Origin: Paenibacillus glycinis
GTDB taxonomy: Bacteria; Bacillota; Bacilli; Paenibacillales; Paenibacillaceae
Length of the DNA stretch: 64,000 nt
Assembly (NCBI RefSeq): GCF_009909185.1
Contig: NZ_JAAAMV010000001.1
Coordinates: 434,001 to 498,000, forward strand
Reading direction: 5' to 3'
Part shown: positions 53,811 through 64,000 of the stretch, one piece after another
Position numbering within the stretch: the stretch's first letter is position 1
Layout of the letters: each line of letters begins with the position of its first letter
Position numbers and translations under genes: made by a program
The notes under the pieces: model-generated
The model's database searches: none
What the model saw: the letters and a program-made list of their open reading frames with translations, nothing else
What the model was told of the DNA's origin: nothing

Positions 53811-54755
53811 TTGTCGCAAAGCACGCAAAACATTTATGGCGGACAGGCCGTCATTGAGGGCGTCATGTTTGCGGGAAAAAACGCGAACGTTACCGCAGTG
53901 CGCCGCAAAAATAACGAAATCAAGTTCTACGAAGTCCCGCGCAAAACGACGCCTTGGATTCAAAAGCTGAAGAAAATTCCGCTCGTCCGCGGCGTTGTCG
54001 CCATTCTCGAATCGAGCGCGAAGGGTTCGCAGCATCTGAATTTCTCCATGGAATCGTACGCGGAGGACGAGCTCGAGGACGATAAGGACGGGTCGATCGC
54101 CAAATCGCAAGAAAAAGAAAAAAAAGGCTGGAGCCTCAGCATGATCGTCGGCGTGGCCGTCGCGGGAATCATTTCCTTCATCGTCGGTAAATTAGTGTTT
54201 ACCGTCGTGCCCGCTTTGATCGAACAATTGATCTTTGGACATGCGTTCAAGAATATAATAGTACACAACCTGCTGGAAGGAATCATCAAGATCCTGTTCC
54301 TTCTCTCGTATCTATACATCATCTCGCTTACGCCGCTGATCAAGCGTCTCTTCCAATATCACGGCGCGGAGCATAAAGTAATAAGCGCTTACGAAGCGGG
54401 AGCGGAGCTTACCGTCTCGAACGTCCAACGTTTTACCCGGCTTCATTATCGCTGCGGAAGCAGCTTTATCGTGTTTTCCGTGCTCGTCGGCATCGTCGTG
54501 TATTCTTTCTTTCATTGGGATTCGCTGTGGGAACGAGTATATCTGCGCGTTCTTCTGTTGCCGGTCGTCCTCGGATTCTCCTATGAAGCGCTCCGTTTCA
54601 CGAACGCGCTGCGGGACCTGCCGGTGCTTCGCTTCCTCGGCTATCCCGGCCTGTGGCTGCAGAAGCTGACGACGAAAGAGCCCACGGACGAACAGGTCGC
54701 GGTCTCCATCGCTTCGTTCAACCGCGTGCTGGAATTGGATCGGCAGCATTCGTAA
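53811..54755 (+). CDS. yqhQ: DUF1385 family membrane protein (YqhQ-like)
   Basis: The 314-residue protein has the DUF1385 signatures YGGQAVIEGVMF at the N-terminus and YHGAEHKVISAYEAG in the middle, with four or so membrane helices. Function is unknown. The start is TTG at 53811, with AAGGATGGTGA upstream. It faces away from yqhR, as in Bacillus. Confidence 0.88.
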   Translation: MSQSTQNIYGGQAVIEGVMFAGKNANVTAVRRKNNEIKFYEVPRKTTPWIQKLKKIPLVRGVVAILESSAKGSQHLNFSMESYAEDELEDDKDGSIAKSQEKEKKGWSLSMIVGVAVAGIISFIVGKLVFTVVPALIEQLIFGHAFKNIIVHNLLEGIIKILFLLSYLYIISLTPLIKRLFQYHGAEHKVISAYEAGAELTVSNVQRFTRLHYRCGSSFIVFSVLVGIVVYSFFHWDSLWERVYLRVLLLPVVLGFSYEALRFTNALRDLPVLRFLGYPGLWLQKLTTKEPTDEQVAVSIASFNRVLELDRQHS

Positions 54756-54806
54756 TCGCTAAGAGCTTCAAACAACCTTGATTCGGGAAGGAAGGGTGAG
54801 CGCGTC

Positions 54807-55115
54807 ATGCCTCGTAAACTGAGTCTGCCAACCATCATCATCCTATCGCTTGTCGTCATCGGCCTTGTTTCGCAAACGATCAGCAATCCCTATCAGCTTC
54901 TTATTCCGGTCGCTGTCTTCGGCGTGATTTACTTGCTCTACAAGTTTCCGCCGGGGGCTGCCGCCGCAAAAGCGAAAGCGAAACCGCATCAGCGGTATAA
55001 AGCAAGCGCTCGCAAAGACCAACAGCAGGCCGGCCGAACCAAAACCCGCAAGAACATGCCGTTCCGCGTGATCGAAGGCGGCAAGGACGACGATGACTTG
55101 CCTAAGTATCATTGA
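54807..55115 (+). CDS. Unknown small protein with N-terminal hairpin membrane anchor
   Basis: I do not recognise this 102-residue protein. Two short hydrophobic helices (LSLPTIIILSLVVIGLVSQ and LLIPVAVFGVIYLLYKF) are followed by a basic Lys/Ala/Gln-rich tail ending in an acidic GGKDDDDLPKYH. GGAAGGAAGGGTGAG precedes the ATG. It follows yqhQ by 51 bases and probably shares its transcript, which ends at a strong terminator. Confidence 0.6.
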   Translation: MPRKLSLPTIIILSLVVIGLVSQTISNPYQLLIPVAVFGVIYLLYKFPPGAAAAKAKAKPHQRYKASARKDQQQAGRTKTRKNMPFRVIEGGKDDDDLPKYH

Positions 55116-55129
55116 AAGGCGTTAACGAC

Positions 55130-55188
55130 GAAGAAGGGGCTTTCCAAGGGCCGCATGGTGACATGCGTCTTTGGAAAGCCCCTTCTTC
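55130..55188. terminator. Bidirectional terminator, yqhQ unit/mntR
   Basis: 18-bp arms (55130-55147 and 55171-55188) form a nearly AT-ended stem with GAAGAAGGGG/CCCCTTCTTC at the base, flanked by T-rich DNA on both strands. It separates convergent genes. Confidence 0.92.
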
Positions 55189-55192
55189 TTTG

Positions 55193-55621
55193 TCATGCTT
55201 CTTCGGTGTTCAGTTCGGAGTGGATGGATTTAAACGCTTCCAGTCTCTCTGGTTCTCTCCGAAAAAACTCCACCAGCGTCTCGATGCACGTAATGGAATC
55301 CCAACTCAAGTGATGCTCGATTCCCTCGACATCCTTGTAGATGTTCTCTTCCTGCACGCCGATCACGGTCAGGAACGATTCCAGCAGATGATGGCGCTCC
55401 ATCAGCCGCTTGCCCATTTTCTTCCCCTTGTTGGTCAGCACGAGACCGCGATACTTCTCGTAGATCAAATACTGGTCCTTATCCAGCTTCTGAATCATCT
55501 TCGTGACGGAAGACGGATGCACTTCCAATCCTTCCGCGATATCGGAGACACGGGCATAGCCCTTCTCATCGATCAATTTATAAATCCGTTCCAGATAATC
55601 CTCCATACTCGGAGTCGGCAT
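55193..55621 (-). CDS. mntR: Manganese-dependent transcriptional regulator MntR
   Basis: The 142-residue DtxR-family protein has a winged helix ([20 protein letters not shown]) and metal ligands in SMEDYLE, ERHHLLE and [11 protein letters not shown], the Mn-selective set of MntR. It lacks the third DtxR domain. It senses Mn and represses manganese uptake; no such transporter is adjacent. A perfect CCGTACGTACGG palindrome lies about 30 bases upstream of the start, at 55648-55659. Confidence 0.94.
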   Translation of the reverse strand: MPTPSMEDYLERIYKLIDEKGYARVSDIAEGLEVHPSSVTKMIQKLDKDQYLIYEKYRGLVLTNKGKKMGKRLMERHHLLESFLTVIGVQEENIYKDVEGIEHHLSWDSITCIETLVEFFRREPERLEAFKSIHSELNTEEA

Positions 55622-55838
55622 TAAACAACCTCCATTTCACCAGCATCCCGTACGTACGGATTCCCTGCGCGCGGCAGGATGCCAGCAGCTTCGCCGTCCG
55701 CGCTCACTCTTAGTATCATACACTGCCTGCCCCCACGCCGCAACCCGCGCCGGCGCACTTAACTTTCCATGTTTGCGGCCGCGCTTGTTTTCCCAAACTA
55801 CCCGTATCCCGAACTCGAACCCAAGGAGGCCTGCAGCC

Positions 55839-56909
55839 ATGGGCATCATGACGCCCGAGCATTCGACGCGGCAGAAACGCGTTCACGAATCGTTCATACC
55901 CGAACTCGTTTATTTCGAACCCGCATCCCTCGACTATCCAAAAGGACAGAAAATCATGGCATGGGTCAAGGCCATGGACATCCCTTACCTGATGACCTCT
56001 TCCCATAACCGGATCTTGAATTTCCCCGGCGAGACGGAATCGGAGCAATACAAGATCGCCAAACGAACCCTCGTCGTCGGCGTCCGTAAAACGCTGAAAT
56101 TCGATACCTCCAAGCCGTCGGCGGAATACGCCATTCCGATCGCGACCGGCTGCATGGGCCATTGCCACTATTGCTACCTGCAAACGACGCTCGGCGCAAA
56201 GCCCTATATTCGCGTCTACGTCAACATGGACGACATCCTGCAGGCAGCCCAAGGTTATATCGACGAACGAATCCCGGAAATCACCCGATTCGAAGCCGCC
56301 TGCACGTCCGATCCCGTCGGCCTGGAGCCGATATCCGGCAGCTTGAAGGAGCTCATTACGTTCATGGCGGACCAGGAATACGGACGGCTTCGTTTCGTGA
56401 CCAAATTCCACTATGTCGATTCTCTGCTCGATATCAAGCATAACGGCCATACGCGGATCCGCTTCAGCGTCAACGCCAAGTACGTAATCAAGCATTTCGA
56501 GCCGGCTACCTCGCCATTCGAGGAACGGATCGCGGCCGCGGCCAAAATCGCCGGCGCCGGCTACCCGCTCGGGTTCATCATCGCCCCCATCATCTGGCAC
56601 GAGGGCTGGCAGAAAGGCTACGCCGAGCTGCTGGACTCGCTCGCCAAGGCGCTGCCGAAGAACGCCTCGTCCAACCTCACGTTCGAGCTGATCCAGCACC
56701 GGTTCACGAAGACGGCGAAGAACGTGATCGAGAAACGTTATCCCCGGACGAAGCTCGAGATGGACATCGAGAAGCGCAAATACAAATGGGGCCGCTGGGG
56801 ACAGGGCAAATACGTTTACCCCGATGAACAAGCAGAAGCGCTCCGCATGTTTATCTCGGAGCGCATCTTTGAACATTTCGAGGATGCGAAGATCGAATAC
56901 TTCACTTAA
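55839..56909 (+). CDS. splB: Spore photoproduct lyase SplB (radical SAM)
   Basis: The 356-residue radical-SAM enzyme has the CxxxCxxC cluster motif in ATGCMGHCHYCYLQT and the conserved catalytic Cys in FEAACTSDPVG. It reverses the UV photoproduct of spore DNA during germination. AAGGAGG lies 9 bases before the ATG at 55839; a 22-codon extension is rejected. No splA partner is seen. A structured repeat lies 25 bases after the stop. Confidence 0.95.
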   Translation: MGIMTPEHSTRQKRVHESFIPELVYFEPASLDYPKGQKIMAWVKAMDIPYLMTSSHNRILNFPGETESEQYKIAKRTLVVGVRKTLKFDTSKPSAEYAIPIATGCMGHCHYCYLQTTLGAKPYIRVYVNMDDILQAAQGYIDERIPEITRFEAACTSDPVGLEPISGSLKELITFMADQEYGRLRFVTKFHYVDSLLDIKHNGHTRIRFSVNAKYVIKHFEPATSPFEERIAAAAKIAGAGYPLGFIIAPIIWHEGWQKGYAELLDSLAKALPKNASSNLTFELIQHRFTKTAKNVIEKRYPRTKLEMDIEKRKYKWGRWGQGKYVYPDEQAEALRMFISERIFEHFEDAKIEYFT

Positions 56910-56933
56910 AAGTTAGTGAAGAGCATGCCCTGC

Positions 56934-57100
56934 AGTCAGCACGGATCTCCAATCGCTGTTGTAGTCGGAATAATTTGATCGAATCATTAAAGGTGATTAT
57001 CCGACTACAAAGGCGACCGCTTAAGGTGATTGTCAACATATCCCTGTCATAAGACAGGAATGCTGTATTCACCTGTCGCTTTTCCGACTCCGTACTGACT
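56934..57100 (+). repeat. Structured dispersed repeat, copy B
   Basis: Outer arms 56934-56944/57090-57100 pair at 10 of 11 positions. The inner stem TTGTAGTCGGA/TCCGACTACAA is identical to copy A, also flanked by TCGC/GCGA. An added third arm contains AGGTGA/TCACCT (57024/57069) and CCTGTC/GACAGG (57043/57053). It lies between convergent splB and ccdA. Confidence 0.85.
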
Positions 57101-57126
57101 TCCGGGCACTAACCCTTCAGAAACTT

Positions 57127-57840
57127 CTAGAATTTCATGAATTCAGGGGTCACGGAATTGAGCCAAATGGTGATTTTGGTCATTTGGTCCGTGAAGAGCA
57201 GGATGCCCATCAGGAGCATGACGGCTCCGCCGATTTTCATCATGAGGTTAGAATAGCGCACGATCCAACGCGTGGATCCGATGAAGAACGCCAGAACGAA
57301 GAAAGGAATGGCGAACCCCAGCGCGTAGGCGGTCGTCAGCTCGAACCAGGTGCCCGGCTCGGATGCCGCGAGCAGCAGGATGCTGGCCAGGATCGGTCCC
57401 GTGCAGGGCGACCAGCCCGCGGAGAAGCCGATGCCGAAAATGAACGAAGCCAGGTAGCCGGACTTTTTCATGCGCAAGGGCATTTTCATCTCGCGGAGAA
57501 GCACTTTCGGCTGAATCAGCCCTACCAAGATCAGACCCATCAAAATAATAAGCACCGCCGACAATTGGCGGATGAGGTCCTGGTACTTCGAGAATTGCTC
57601 GGCGAAGGCGTTCGTGCCGTAGCCTAGCGTATAGTATACGATCGAGAATCCGAGTATAAAAAACAGCGTATGGCTCATCGTGCGAATCCGCACTTCCCTG
57701 CCGGGACGCTCGCTCTTGAGGTCGGCGACGGATACGCCGGTTATGTACGATAGATAAGACGGATAAAGCGGCAGGCAGCACGGCGAGATGAATGATGCGA
57801 TCCCCGCCCCGAACGCCGCCCATACCGTTACGTCTGACAT
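57127..57840 (-). CDS. ccdA: Cytochrome c biogenesis/thiol-disulfide protein CcdA
   Basis: The 237-residue protein has six membrane helices, with Cys pairs in FISPCCLPLYPSYLSY and GWSPCTGPIL, as in CcdA/DsbD transmembrane domains. It moves reducing equivalents across the membrane for cytochrome c maturation or spore thiol proteins. It is 18 bases after znuB, so it may be zinc-regulated, which is unusual. Confidence 0.88.
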   Translation of the reverse strand: MSDVTVWAAFGAGIASFISPCCLPLYPSYLSYITGVSVADLKSERPGREVRIRTMSHTLFFILGFSIVYYTLGYGTNAFAEQFSKYQDLIRQLSAVLIILMGLILVGLIQPKVLLREMKMPLRMKKSGYLASFIFGIGFSAGWSPCTGPILASILLLAASEPGTWFELTTAYALGFAIPFFVLAFFIGSTRWIVRYSNLMMKIGGAVMLLMGILLFTDQMTKITIWLNSVTPEFMKF

Positions 57841-57858
57841 GAATGATTCCTCCCGCTT

Positions 57859-58665
57859 CTAGCCTGCGCTGAACTTTCTCCTAAAGGAGAGCAGCACCAA
57901 CAGTATAACGATCAGCAGCATGACGACCGTGCCGCCCGGAGCCAAATTCCATAGACCGGCCGTCATTAACCCGGCAACGACCGCCAATTCGGCGACCGCG
58001 ACGACCGTCACGATGGACTGCCGGAAGCTCCTGGCGATGACGAGACTGCACGCGGCCGGAATCGTGAGCAGCGCCGATACGAGCAGCGCTCCGACGATCT
58101 TGATGGAGACGCTGATGACGAGCGCCGTAAGAATGCTGATCATGAAATTGAAATACCGCGTAGGCAGCCCGCTGACCGCCGCCGCATCCTCGTCGAACGT
58201 AAGCAGGAACAATTCCTTGGCATGCAGTCCGATCGCCAAGAGCACGACGACCGTCACGATGCCGATCAGCAGCAGGTCGATCGTATCGAGCGTATAGATG
58301 CTGCCGAACAAATAACCGGTGACGCTGACGTTGAAGCCTTTCCCCAGCGAGAACAGCAGCGACGCCAGCGCCACGCCGCCGGACATGATAATGGCGATCG
58401 ACAGCTCCGCGTACGTTTTGTATGCCTTGCGCAGCTTCTCGATGGCGAACGTCGCCGCGATCGCGAACACGAGCCCGACCGCCACGGGGTATACCCCGAT
58501 GAGAAATCCCAGCGCCACGCCCGCGATCGATACGTGCGACAGCGTATCGCCGATCATCGACAATCGCCGCAGCACGAGAAACAGCCCCATGAGCGGCGCG
58601 GTGATGCCGATCAGAACGCCTCCGATCAGCGCCCTCTGAAAAAATTCAAGCGTTAAGATATCCAA
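57859..58665 (-). CDS. znuB: Zinc ABC transporter permease ZnuB (AdcB)
   Basis: The 268-residue ABC-3 permease has about eight membrane helices (LIGGVLIGITAPLMGLFLVLR; VSIAGVALGFLIGVYPVAVGL; LLVSALLTIPAACSLVIAR). Context with znuC, znuA and a Zur box supports zinc. It starts 3 bases after znuC. Confidence 0.92.
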   Translation of the reverse strand: MDILTLEFFQRALIGGVLIGITAPLMGLFLVLRRLSMIGDTLSHVSIAGVALGFLIGVYPVAVGLVFAIAATFAIEKLRKAYKTYAELSIAIIMSGGVALASLLFSLGKGFNVSVTGYLFGSIYTLDTIDLLLIGIVTVVVLLAIGLHAKELFLLTFDEDAAAVSGLPTRYFNFMISILTALVISVSIKIVGALLVSALLTIPAACSLVIARSFRQSIVTVVAVAELAVVAGLMTAGLWNLAPGGTVVMLLIVILLVLLSFRRKFSAG

Positions 58666-58668
58666 CCG

Positions 58669-59469
58669 TTATACGCCTACTTTCCCTCTCTCCATGGAAT
58701 GACGCAGCTCTCGAAGGCTGTGCGTCAGGTTCGTTTCCACACAATCCTCGAGATCGTGGGAATGCTTCACGTAAAATTTGATCTTTCCGCTCTGCTGCTT
58801 CGGCTCGTGCCCCAGGTAGGACCGAATCATCTCCATGTCGTGCGACACCATCAGGAACGTAATGTTATGGTGCTGGTGCATGTGCTTGATCAGATGAAAG
58901 AAACCCTCCTGCGTCTCCGCGTCGATGCCCACGGTCGGCTCGTCCAGTATGAGCAGCGCCGGGTTATTGATGAGCGCCCTCGCCAGGAAGGCCCGCTGCT
59001 GCTGGCCGCCCGACAGCTGTCCGATGCGCTTCCCGGCCAAATCCTCGATCTTCATGGCATGCAGCGCTTCCTCGCATTTGACCGCGTCGGCCTTCGTCAC
59101 CCGCTTGAACAGCTTGCCGCGATTGTACAATCCGGACAGCACGACCTCCCGCACCGTTGCCGGAAACAGCGGATTGAACGAATTCTTCTGCGGCACGTAG
59201 CCGATCCGATCCCAGTCGCGAAACTCGCCGATCGGCTTGCCGAATAGCTTGATGGTACCGTTCGTCGGCTTCAGCAGCCCGACGATCATGCGCATCAGCG
59301 TCGTCTTGCCCGCGCCGTTCGAGCCGATCACGCCGACGAAGTCGCGTTCCTGCACGGCAAAGCAGACATCGTCGATGACCGGCCGCTGCTCGTACGCGAA
59401 CGAAACGTTATCCAGCTCGATGATCGGCTCGTGGCAATTCAGCCGCGACGGCCCTTCTTGAATCCACAT
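58669..59469 (-). CDS. znuC: Zinc ABC transporter ATP-binding protein ZnuC (AdcC)
   Basis: The 266-residue ATPase has Walker A GSNGAGKTTLMRM, the ABC signature LSGGQQQRAFLARA and Walker B LLILDEPTVGID, then SHDM. It drives ZnuB. A His-containing C-terminal extension is seen (KFYVKHSHDLEDC). GGGAG lies before the ATG, and it follows znuA by 33 bases. Confidence 0.94.
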   Translation of the reverse strand: MWIQEGPSRLNCHEPIIELDNVSFAYEQRPVIDDVCFAVQERDFVGVIGSNGAGKTTLMRMIVGLLKPTNGTIKLFGKPIGEFRDWDRIGYVPQKNSFNPLFPATVREVVLSGLYNRGKLFKRVTKADAVKCEEALHAMKIEDLAGKRIGQLSGGQQQRAFLARALINNPALLILDEPTVGIDAETQEGFFHLIKHMHQHHNITFLMVSHDMEMIRSYLGHEPKQQSGKIKFYVKHSHDLEDCVETNLTHSLRELRHSMERGKVGV

Positions 59470-59502
59470 ACAGCTTCACTCCCGATCCCGTACACGCTAG
59501 TT

Positions 59503-60441
59503 CTATTGTAAAGCCTGCACCAGATTTTGCAAATTCGCTTCCATCAGCGAGAAGTAGTCTTCCCCCTTGGACGCCTGCTTCGGCGTCAAACCTTCCAACG
59601 GATTCAGCACCATCGTCTCGACATGCGCTTCATGGGCGAGCGTCTTGGCGATTTCGTCGGAGACCAGCTCTTCGAAGAAGATATATTTGATGCCGTTCGC
59701 CTTCACGAATTTCGAAATTCGCAGCAAATCCTGCGCTTTCGGCTCCGCATCCGGCGACAACCCCATTATCGCCACTTGTTTCAGCCCGTAATCACGCGCC
59801 AGATACGCGAACGCTTGATGGGACGCCACGATGTCCTTATGCTTGAGCGGCGACAGCGTCTCCGAATATTCCCGGTCGAGCGCCTTGAGTTTCTGTTCGA
59901 GCACCGCGTAATTCGCTTCGTACCCGGCCTTGTGCGCCGGATCCGTTGCCTCGAAATTCCGCAGCACCGTGGCCGCCATGACCAGCATCGACTTGGGGCT
60001 GACCCACGTATGCGGATCGACATGGCCCGCATCCGCGCTGCCGCCGTCCGGATTCCCGGACAGTTTCTCGATGCCTTGGCTCGCTTCCACCGTGACCAGC
60101 TTGGAAGCGCCGGGCAAGCCTTGAAGAAAATCGTCGACCCAGCCTTCCAAGCCCGCGCCGTTGTAAAGAAACAGCTGCGCGTTCGAGGCCGTGTCCAGAT
60201 CCCGGCTCTTCGGGCTCCAGTCATGCGGCTCGACGCCCGCCGGAATCATGTTGATGACGTTGGCTTCCTGGCCGCCGATCTGCTGGGAGAGGAAATAGAG
60301 CGGATAAAAGCTCGTCACCACGTTCAGCTTCCCTTCCACGAGCTTGCCTTGGCCGGAAGAGCCGCAGCCCGCCGCGAATGCCGCCATTACTACGAGCAAA
60401 GCCGCCGCGACGGCTTTGCGAAACTTGGACTTTCCTGACAT
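59503..60441 (-). CDS. znuA: Zinc-binding lipoprotein ZnuA (AdcA-like)
   Basis: The 312-residue lipoprotein has a lipobox AAFAAGC in its signal (Cys about residue 26) and zinc ligands in AGVEPHDWSP, VDPHTWVSP and VASHQAFAYLARDYG. It captures zinc outside the membrane. The acidic His-rich loop of many ZnuA proteins is short here. A consensus sigma-A promoter overlapped by a Zur-like palindrome stands upstream. Confidence 0.94.
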   Translation of the reverse strand: MSGKSKFRKAVAAALLVVMAAFAAGCGSSGQGKLVEGKLNVVTSFYPLYFLSQQIGGQEANVINMIPAGVEPHDWSPKSRDLDTASNAQLFLYNGAGLEGWVDDFLQGLPGASKLVTVEASQGIEKLSGNPDGGSADAGHVDPHTWVSPKSMLVMAATVLRNFEATDPAHKAGYEANYAVLEQKLKALDREYSETLSPLKHKDIVASHQAFAYLARDYGLKQVAIMGLSPDAEPKAQDLLRISKFVKANGIKYIFFEELVSDEIAKTLAHEAHVETMVLNPLEGLTPKQASKGEDYFSLMEANLQNLVQALQ

Positions 60442-60483
60442 TGCCGCACCTCAGTCTATCTATCTTCGTTCATAGCCGCGTTC

Positions 60484-60512
60484 ATAATCGTAAACATTAC
60501 TATGACGATTAT
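60484..60512. promoter_or_regulatory. Zur-like operator of znuACB-ccdA
   Basis: ATAATCGT and ACGATTAT flank a 13-base centre, and AATCGTAAACATTACTAT aligns well with the Bacillus Zur box AATCGTAATnATTACGATT. It covers the -10 region and start site of the znuA promoter. Confidence 0.75.
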
Positions 60513-60536
60513 ATAGAGGGGCATGGTCCCTGTCAA
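60508..60536 (-). promoter_or_regulatory. Consensus sigma-A promoter of znuA
   Basis: The minus strand has TTGACA, exactly 17 bases, TATAAT: a perfect match in both boxes. The -10 lies inside the Zur-like palindrome, so tight repression is expected when zinc is plentiful. Confidence 0.9.
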
Positions 60537-60570
60537 CAAACAAACCGCCGAAGCGTCGGGCTCCGGCGGT
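60534..60570 (-). terminator. Terminator of metS abutting the znuA -35
   Basis: ACCGCCG/CGGCGGT stem followed by TTGTTTGTTG on the minus strand; the T-run overlaps the first bases of the znuA TTGACA. Confidence 0.85.
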
Positions 60571-60582
60571 CAAGATTCACGC

Positions 60583-63000
<2,418 letters not shown>

Positions 63001-63021
63001 GGAAGGAATGCTCTTGCTGAA

Positions 63022-63051
63022 ACTATACCGAATCCCCCGAGGGGCTGTCAA
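63022..63051 (-). promoter_or_regulatory. Promoter of the metS T-box leader, inside yidD
   Basis: On the minus strand TTGACA (63051-63046), 18 bases, then TATAGT (63027-63022). It lies in the 3' end of yidD. Confidence 0.7.
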
Positions 63052-63298
63052 GCGGGGCGGTTGGCCTGCGTGCAAGCTCCTCGCGCGTAGGAGGCACGTA
63101 GTCGATCCCGCCGGGATGAAAAGGGTGACAGCGGCAAATGCGCTTGGCCGCGAGCCAGCTGCCGCGCAAGGGCCCGTGCTTGTCGATCGCCTCCAGCGCG
63201 TAGGCGGAGCAGCTCGGATAGAACCGGCACGTCGGCGGCTTGATCGGCGATATGAAACGGCGGTAAACGTGAATCGGCGCTTTGATGATCGTCCGCAT
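63023..63298 (-). CDS. yidD: Membrane protein insertion efficiency factor YidD
   Basis: The 91-residue protein has the YidD core [21 protein letters not shown] and [15 protein letters not shown]. YidD is thought to help YidC insert membrane proteins. AAAGGAG lies 7 bases before the ATG at 63298; the longer frame from 63457 is rejected. Its 3' end contains the metS promoter. Confidence 0.92.
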   Translation of the reverse strand: MRTIIKAPIHVYRRFISPIKPPTCRFYPSCSAYALEAIDKHGPLRGSWLAAKRICRCHPFHPGGIDYVPPTREELARRPTAPLDSPSGDSV

Positions 63299-63511
63299 GG
63301 CGGCACTCCTTTCGGCGGCGTGTCGGCGCTTTGGCCGCGCTGGCGCGCAAGGCTTGTCTGCTTCTATCATGACGCAATTCGGCGTCTGCGTCAATTTGCG
63401 GCCGGCTTGCGAAATGACGACAGCCGGTTTGTCGCGATTTTGCAGATTTATTGTCATGGAAACATATTATAGCGCGATTTTATTTGTGTTACCGTATACA
63501 TGTGTCGCATA

Positions 63512-63534
63512 ATTAGAGCATATAAAACTCTAAT
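63512..63534. repeat. Inverted repeat upstream of the oxidoreductase gene
   Basis: ATTAGAG, nine bases, CTCTAAT; flanked at distance by GCGCGATT (63472) and AATCGCGC (63532). TTGTGT...CATAAT just upstream may be a weak sigma-A promoter, so this could be an operator. Confidence 0.4.
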
Positions 63535-63590
63535 CGCGCGCCAAATCCAAGGCAAACCGGCCTTGACCCACTATTAGGAGGAATAAATCA

Positions 63591-64000
63591 ATGATTCGCA
63601 TCGCAATGCTCAGCTACTGGCATGTTCACGCTTGGGATTACACGAAAGACGTGCAAAACAATCCGAATTCCGAGGTCGTCGCCGTCTGGGACGAAATTCC
63701 GGCCCGCGGCCAGGAAGCCGCAGCCAAGCTCGGCGTGCCTTTCTTTGCCGATCTGGACGAGTTGCTCGCCCGCACTGACATCGATGCGGTCGTTGTCGAT
63801 ACGCCGACGAACATTCACCGCGACGTCATGGTGAAAGCCGCACGCGCCGGCAAGCATATCTTCACGGAGAAAGTCATCGCTCCGACGACGAAAGAAGTGA
63901 ACGAAATCATCGCGGCGGTCCGCGAAGCCGGCGTGAAGCTGACGGTTTCCCTGCCGCGCCTCAACGACCGCTATACGCTGGCTGCGCAAGAAGTGCTTAG
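63591..64000 (+). CDS. Gfo/Idh/MocA family oxidoreductase, 3' end cut by window edge
   Basis: 136 codons are visible. A Rossmann N-terminus (MIRIAMLSYWHVHAWDYTK, replacing the usual GxGxxG by LSYWH), VDTPTNIHRDVMVKAARAGKHIF and EKVIAPT (for EKP) identify the family. It is probably an NAD(P)-dependent sugar or inositol dehydrogenase; substrate unknown. TTAGGAGG lies before the ATG. The unusual LSYWHVH may mean altered cofactor binding. Confidence 0.82.
   Translation, partial: MIRIAMLSYWHVHAWDYTKDVQNNPNSEVVAVWDEIPARGQEAAAKLGVPFFADLDELLARTDIDAVVVDTPTNIHRDVMVKAARAGKHIFTEKVIAPTTKEVNEIIAAVREAGVKLTVSLPRLNDRYTLAAQEVL

Noticed and set aside
55648..55659. CCGTACGTACGG palindrome as an MntR operator
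   Set aside because: It does not resemble the known MntR box and could be chance; noted only in the mntR entry.

Overview
The window is a chromosomal backbone segment of a GC-rich endospore-forming Firmicute, most likely Paenibacillaceae (Paenibacillus or Cohnella-like). The evidence is a nearly complete set of sporulation loci (spoIIAA/AB, dacF, spoIIM, spo0A, spoIVB, spoIIIAA-AH, splB, mciZ), Firmicute regulatory elements (T-box, 0A boxes, Zur, FapR and LexA-like boxes), and gene order closely matching the Bacillus subtilis spoIIA-fur-xerD-spo0A-spoIIIA arc. No rRNA, tRNA, CRISPR array, prophage or insertion sequence was seen.

Layout. 1-16 kb: spoIIA operon, dacF and nucleoside salvage (pdp, punA, deoB) with a Spo0E-like phosphatase, xerD, yqzK, ald, a cytoplasmic subtilase, fur, spoIIM, EndoQ, nudF, a hidden mciZ, a PepT-like peptidase and a hidden prli42. 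15-21 kb: lipB and branched-chain 2-oxoacid dehydrogenase genes (bkdB, bkdAB, bkdAA, lpdV), with a FapR-like box in front of bkdAA. 21-24.5 kb: a repeat-rich gap, then clpP with an ECF sigma factor and an MFS exporter. 24.5-36.8 kb: spo0A, spoIVB, recN, argR, an unknown membrane protein behind a LexA-like box, tlyA, dxs, ispA, xseBA, folD and nusB. 37-46.7 kb: Asp23/AmaP/DUF2273, accBC, and the eight-gene spoIIIA operon behind a near-perfect sigma-E promoter. 47-55 kb: comA/comB (sulfolactate), DUF441, aspartate kinase, efp, a peptidase, aroQ, yqhR, yqhQ. 55-64 kb: mntR, splB, the znuACB-ccdA operon with a Zur-boxed consensus promoter, T-box-controlled metS, yidD and the start of a Gfo/Idh/MocA oxidoreductase.

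Most genes lie on the minus strand in short operons. Sporulation genes are interleaved with housekeeping genes for isoprenoid precursors, nucleotides, fatty acids and recombination. Several starts are TTG or GTG but have strong Shine-Dalgarno sequences, which were used to choose starts.

The most unusual signals are: (i) a two-copy dispersed repeat with a covarying outer stem and conserved inner stem, which looks like a structured RNA or mobile hairpin family; (ii) an ECF sigma factor with a degraded C-terminal domain and a Phe-Ala-Ala tail, encoded 21 bp from a clpP; (iii) a membrane-anchored, possibly nuclease-fold protein under a LexA-like box upstream of argR and recN; (iv) a FapR-like operator on bkd; (v) a heptamer/octamer microsatellite beside a 22-bp-arm perfect palindrome.
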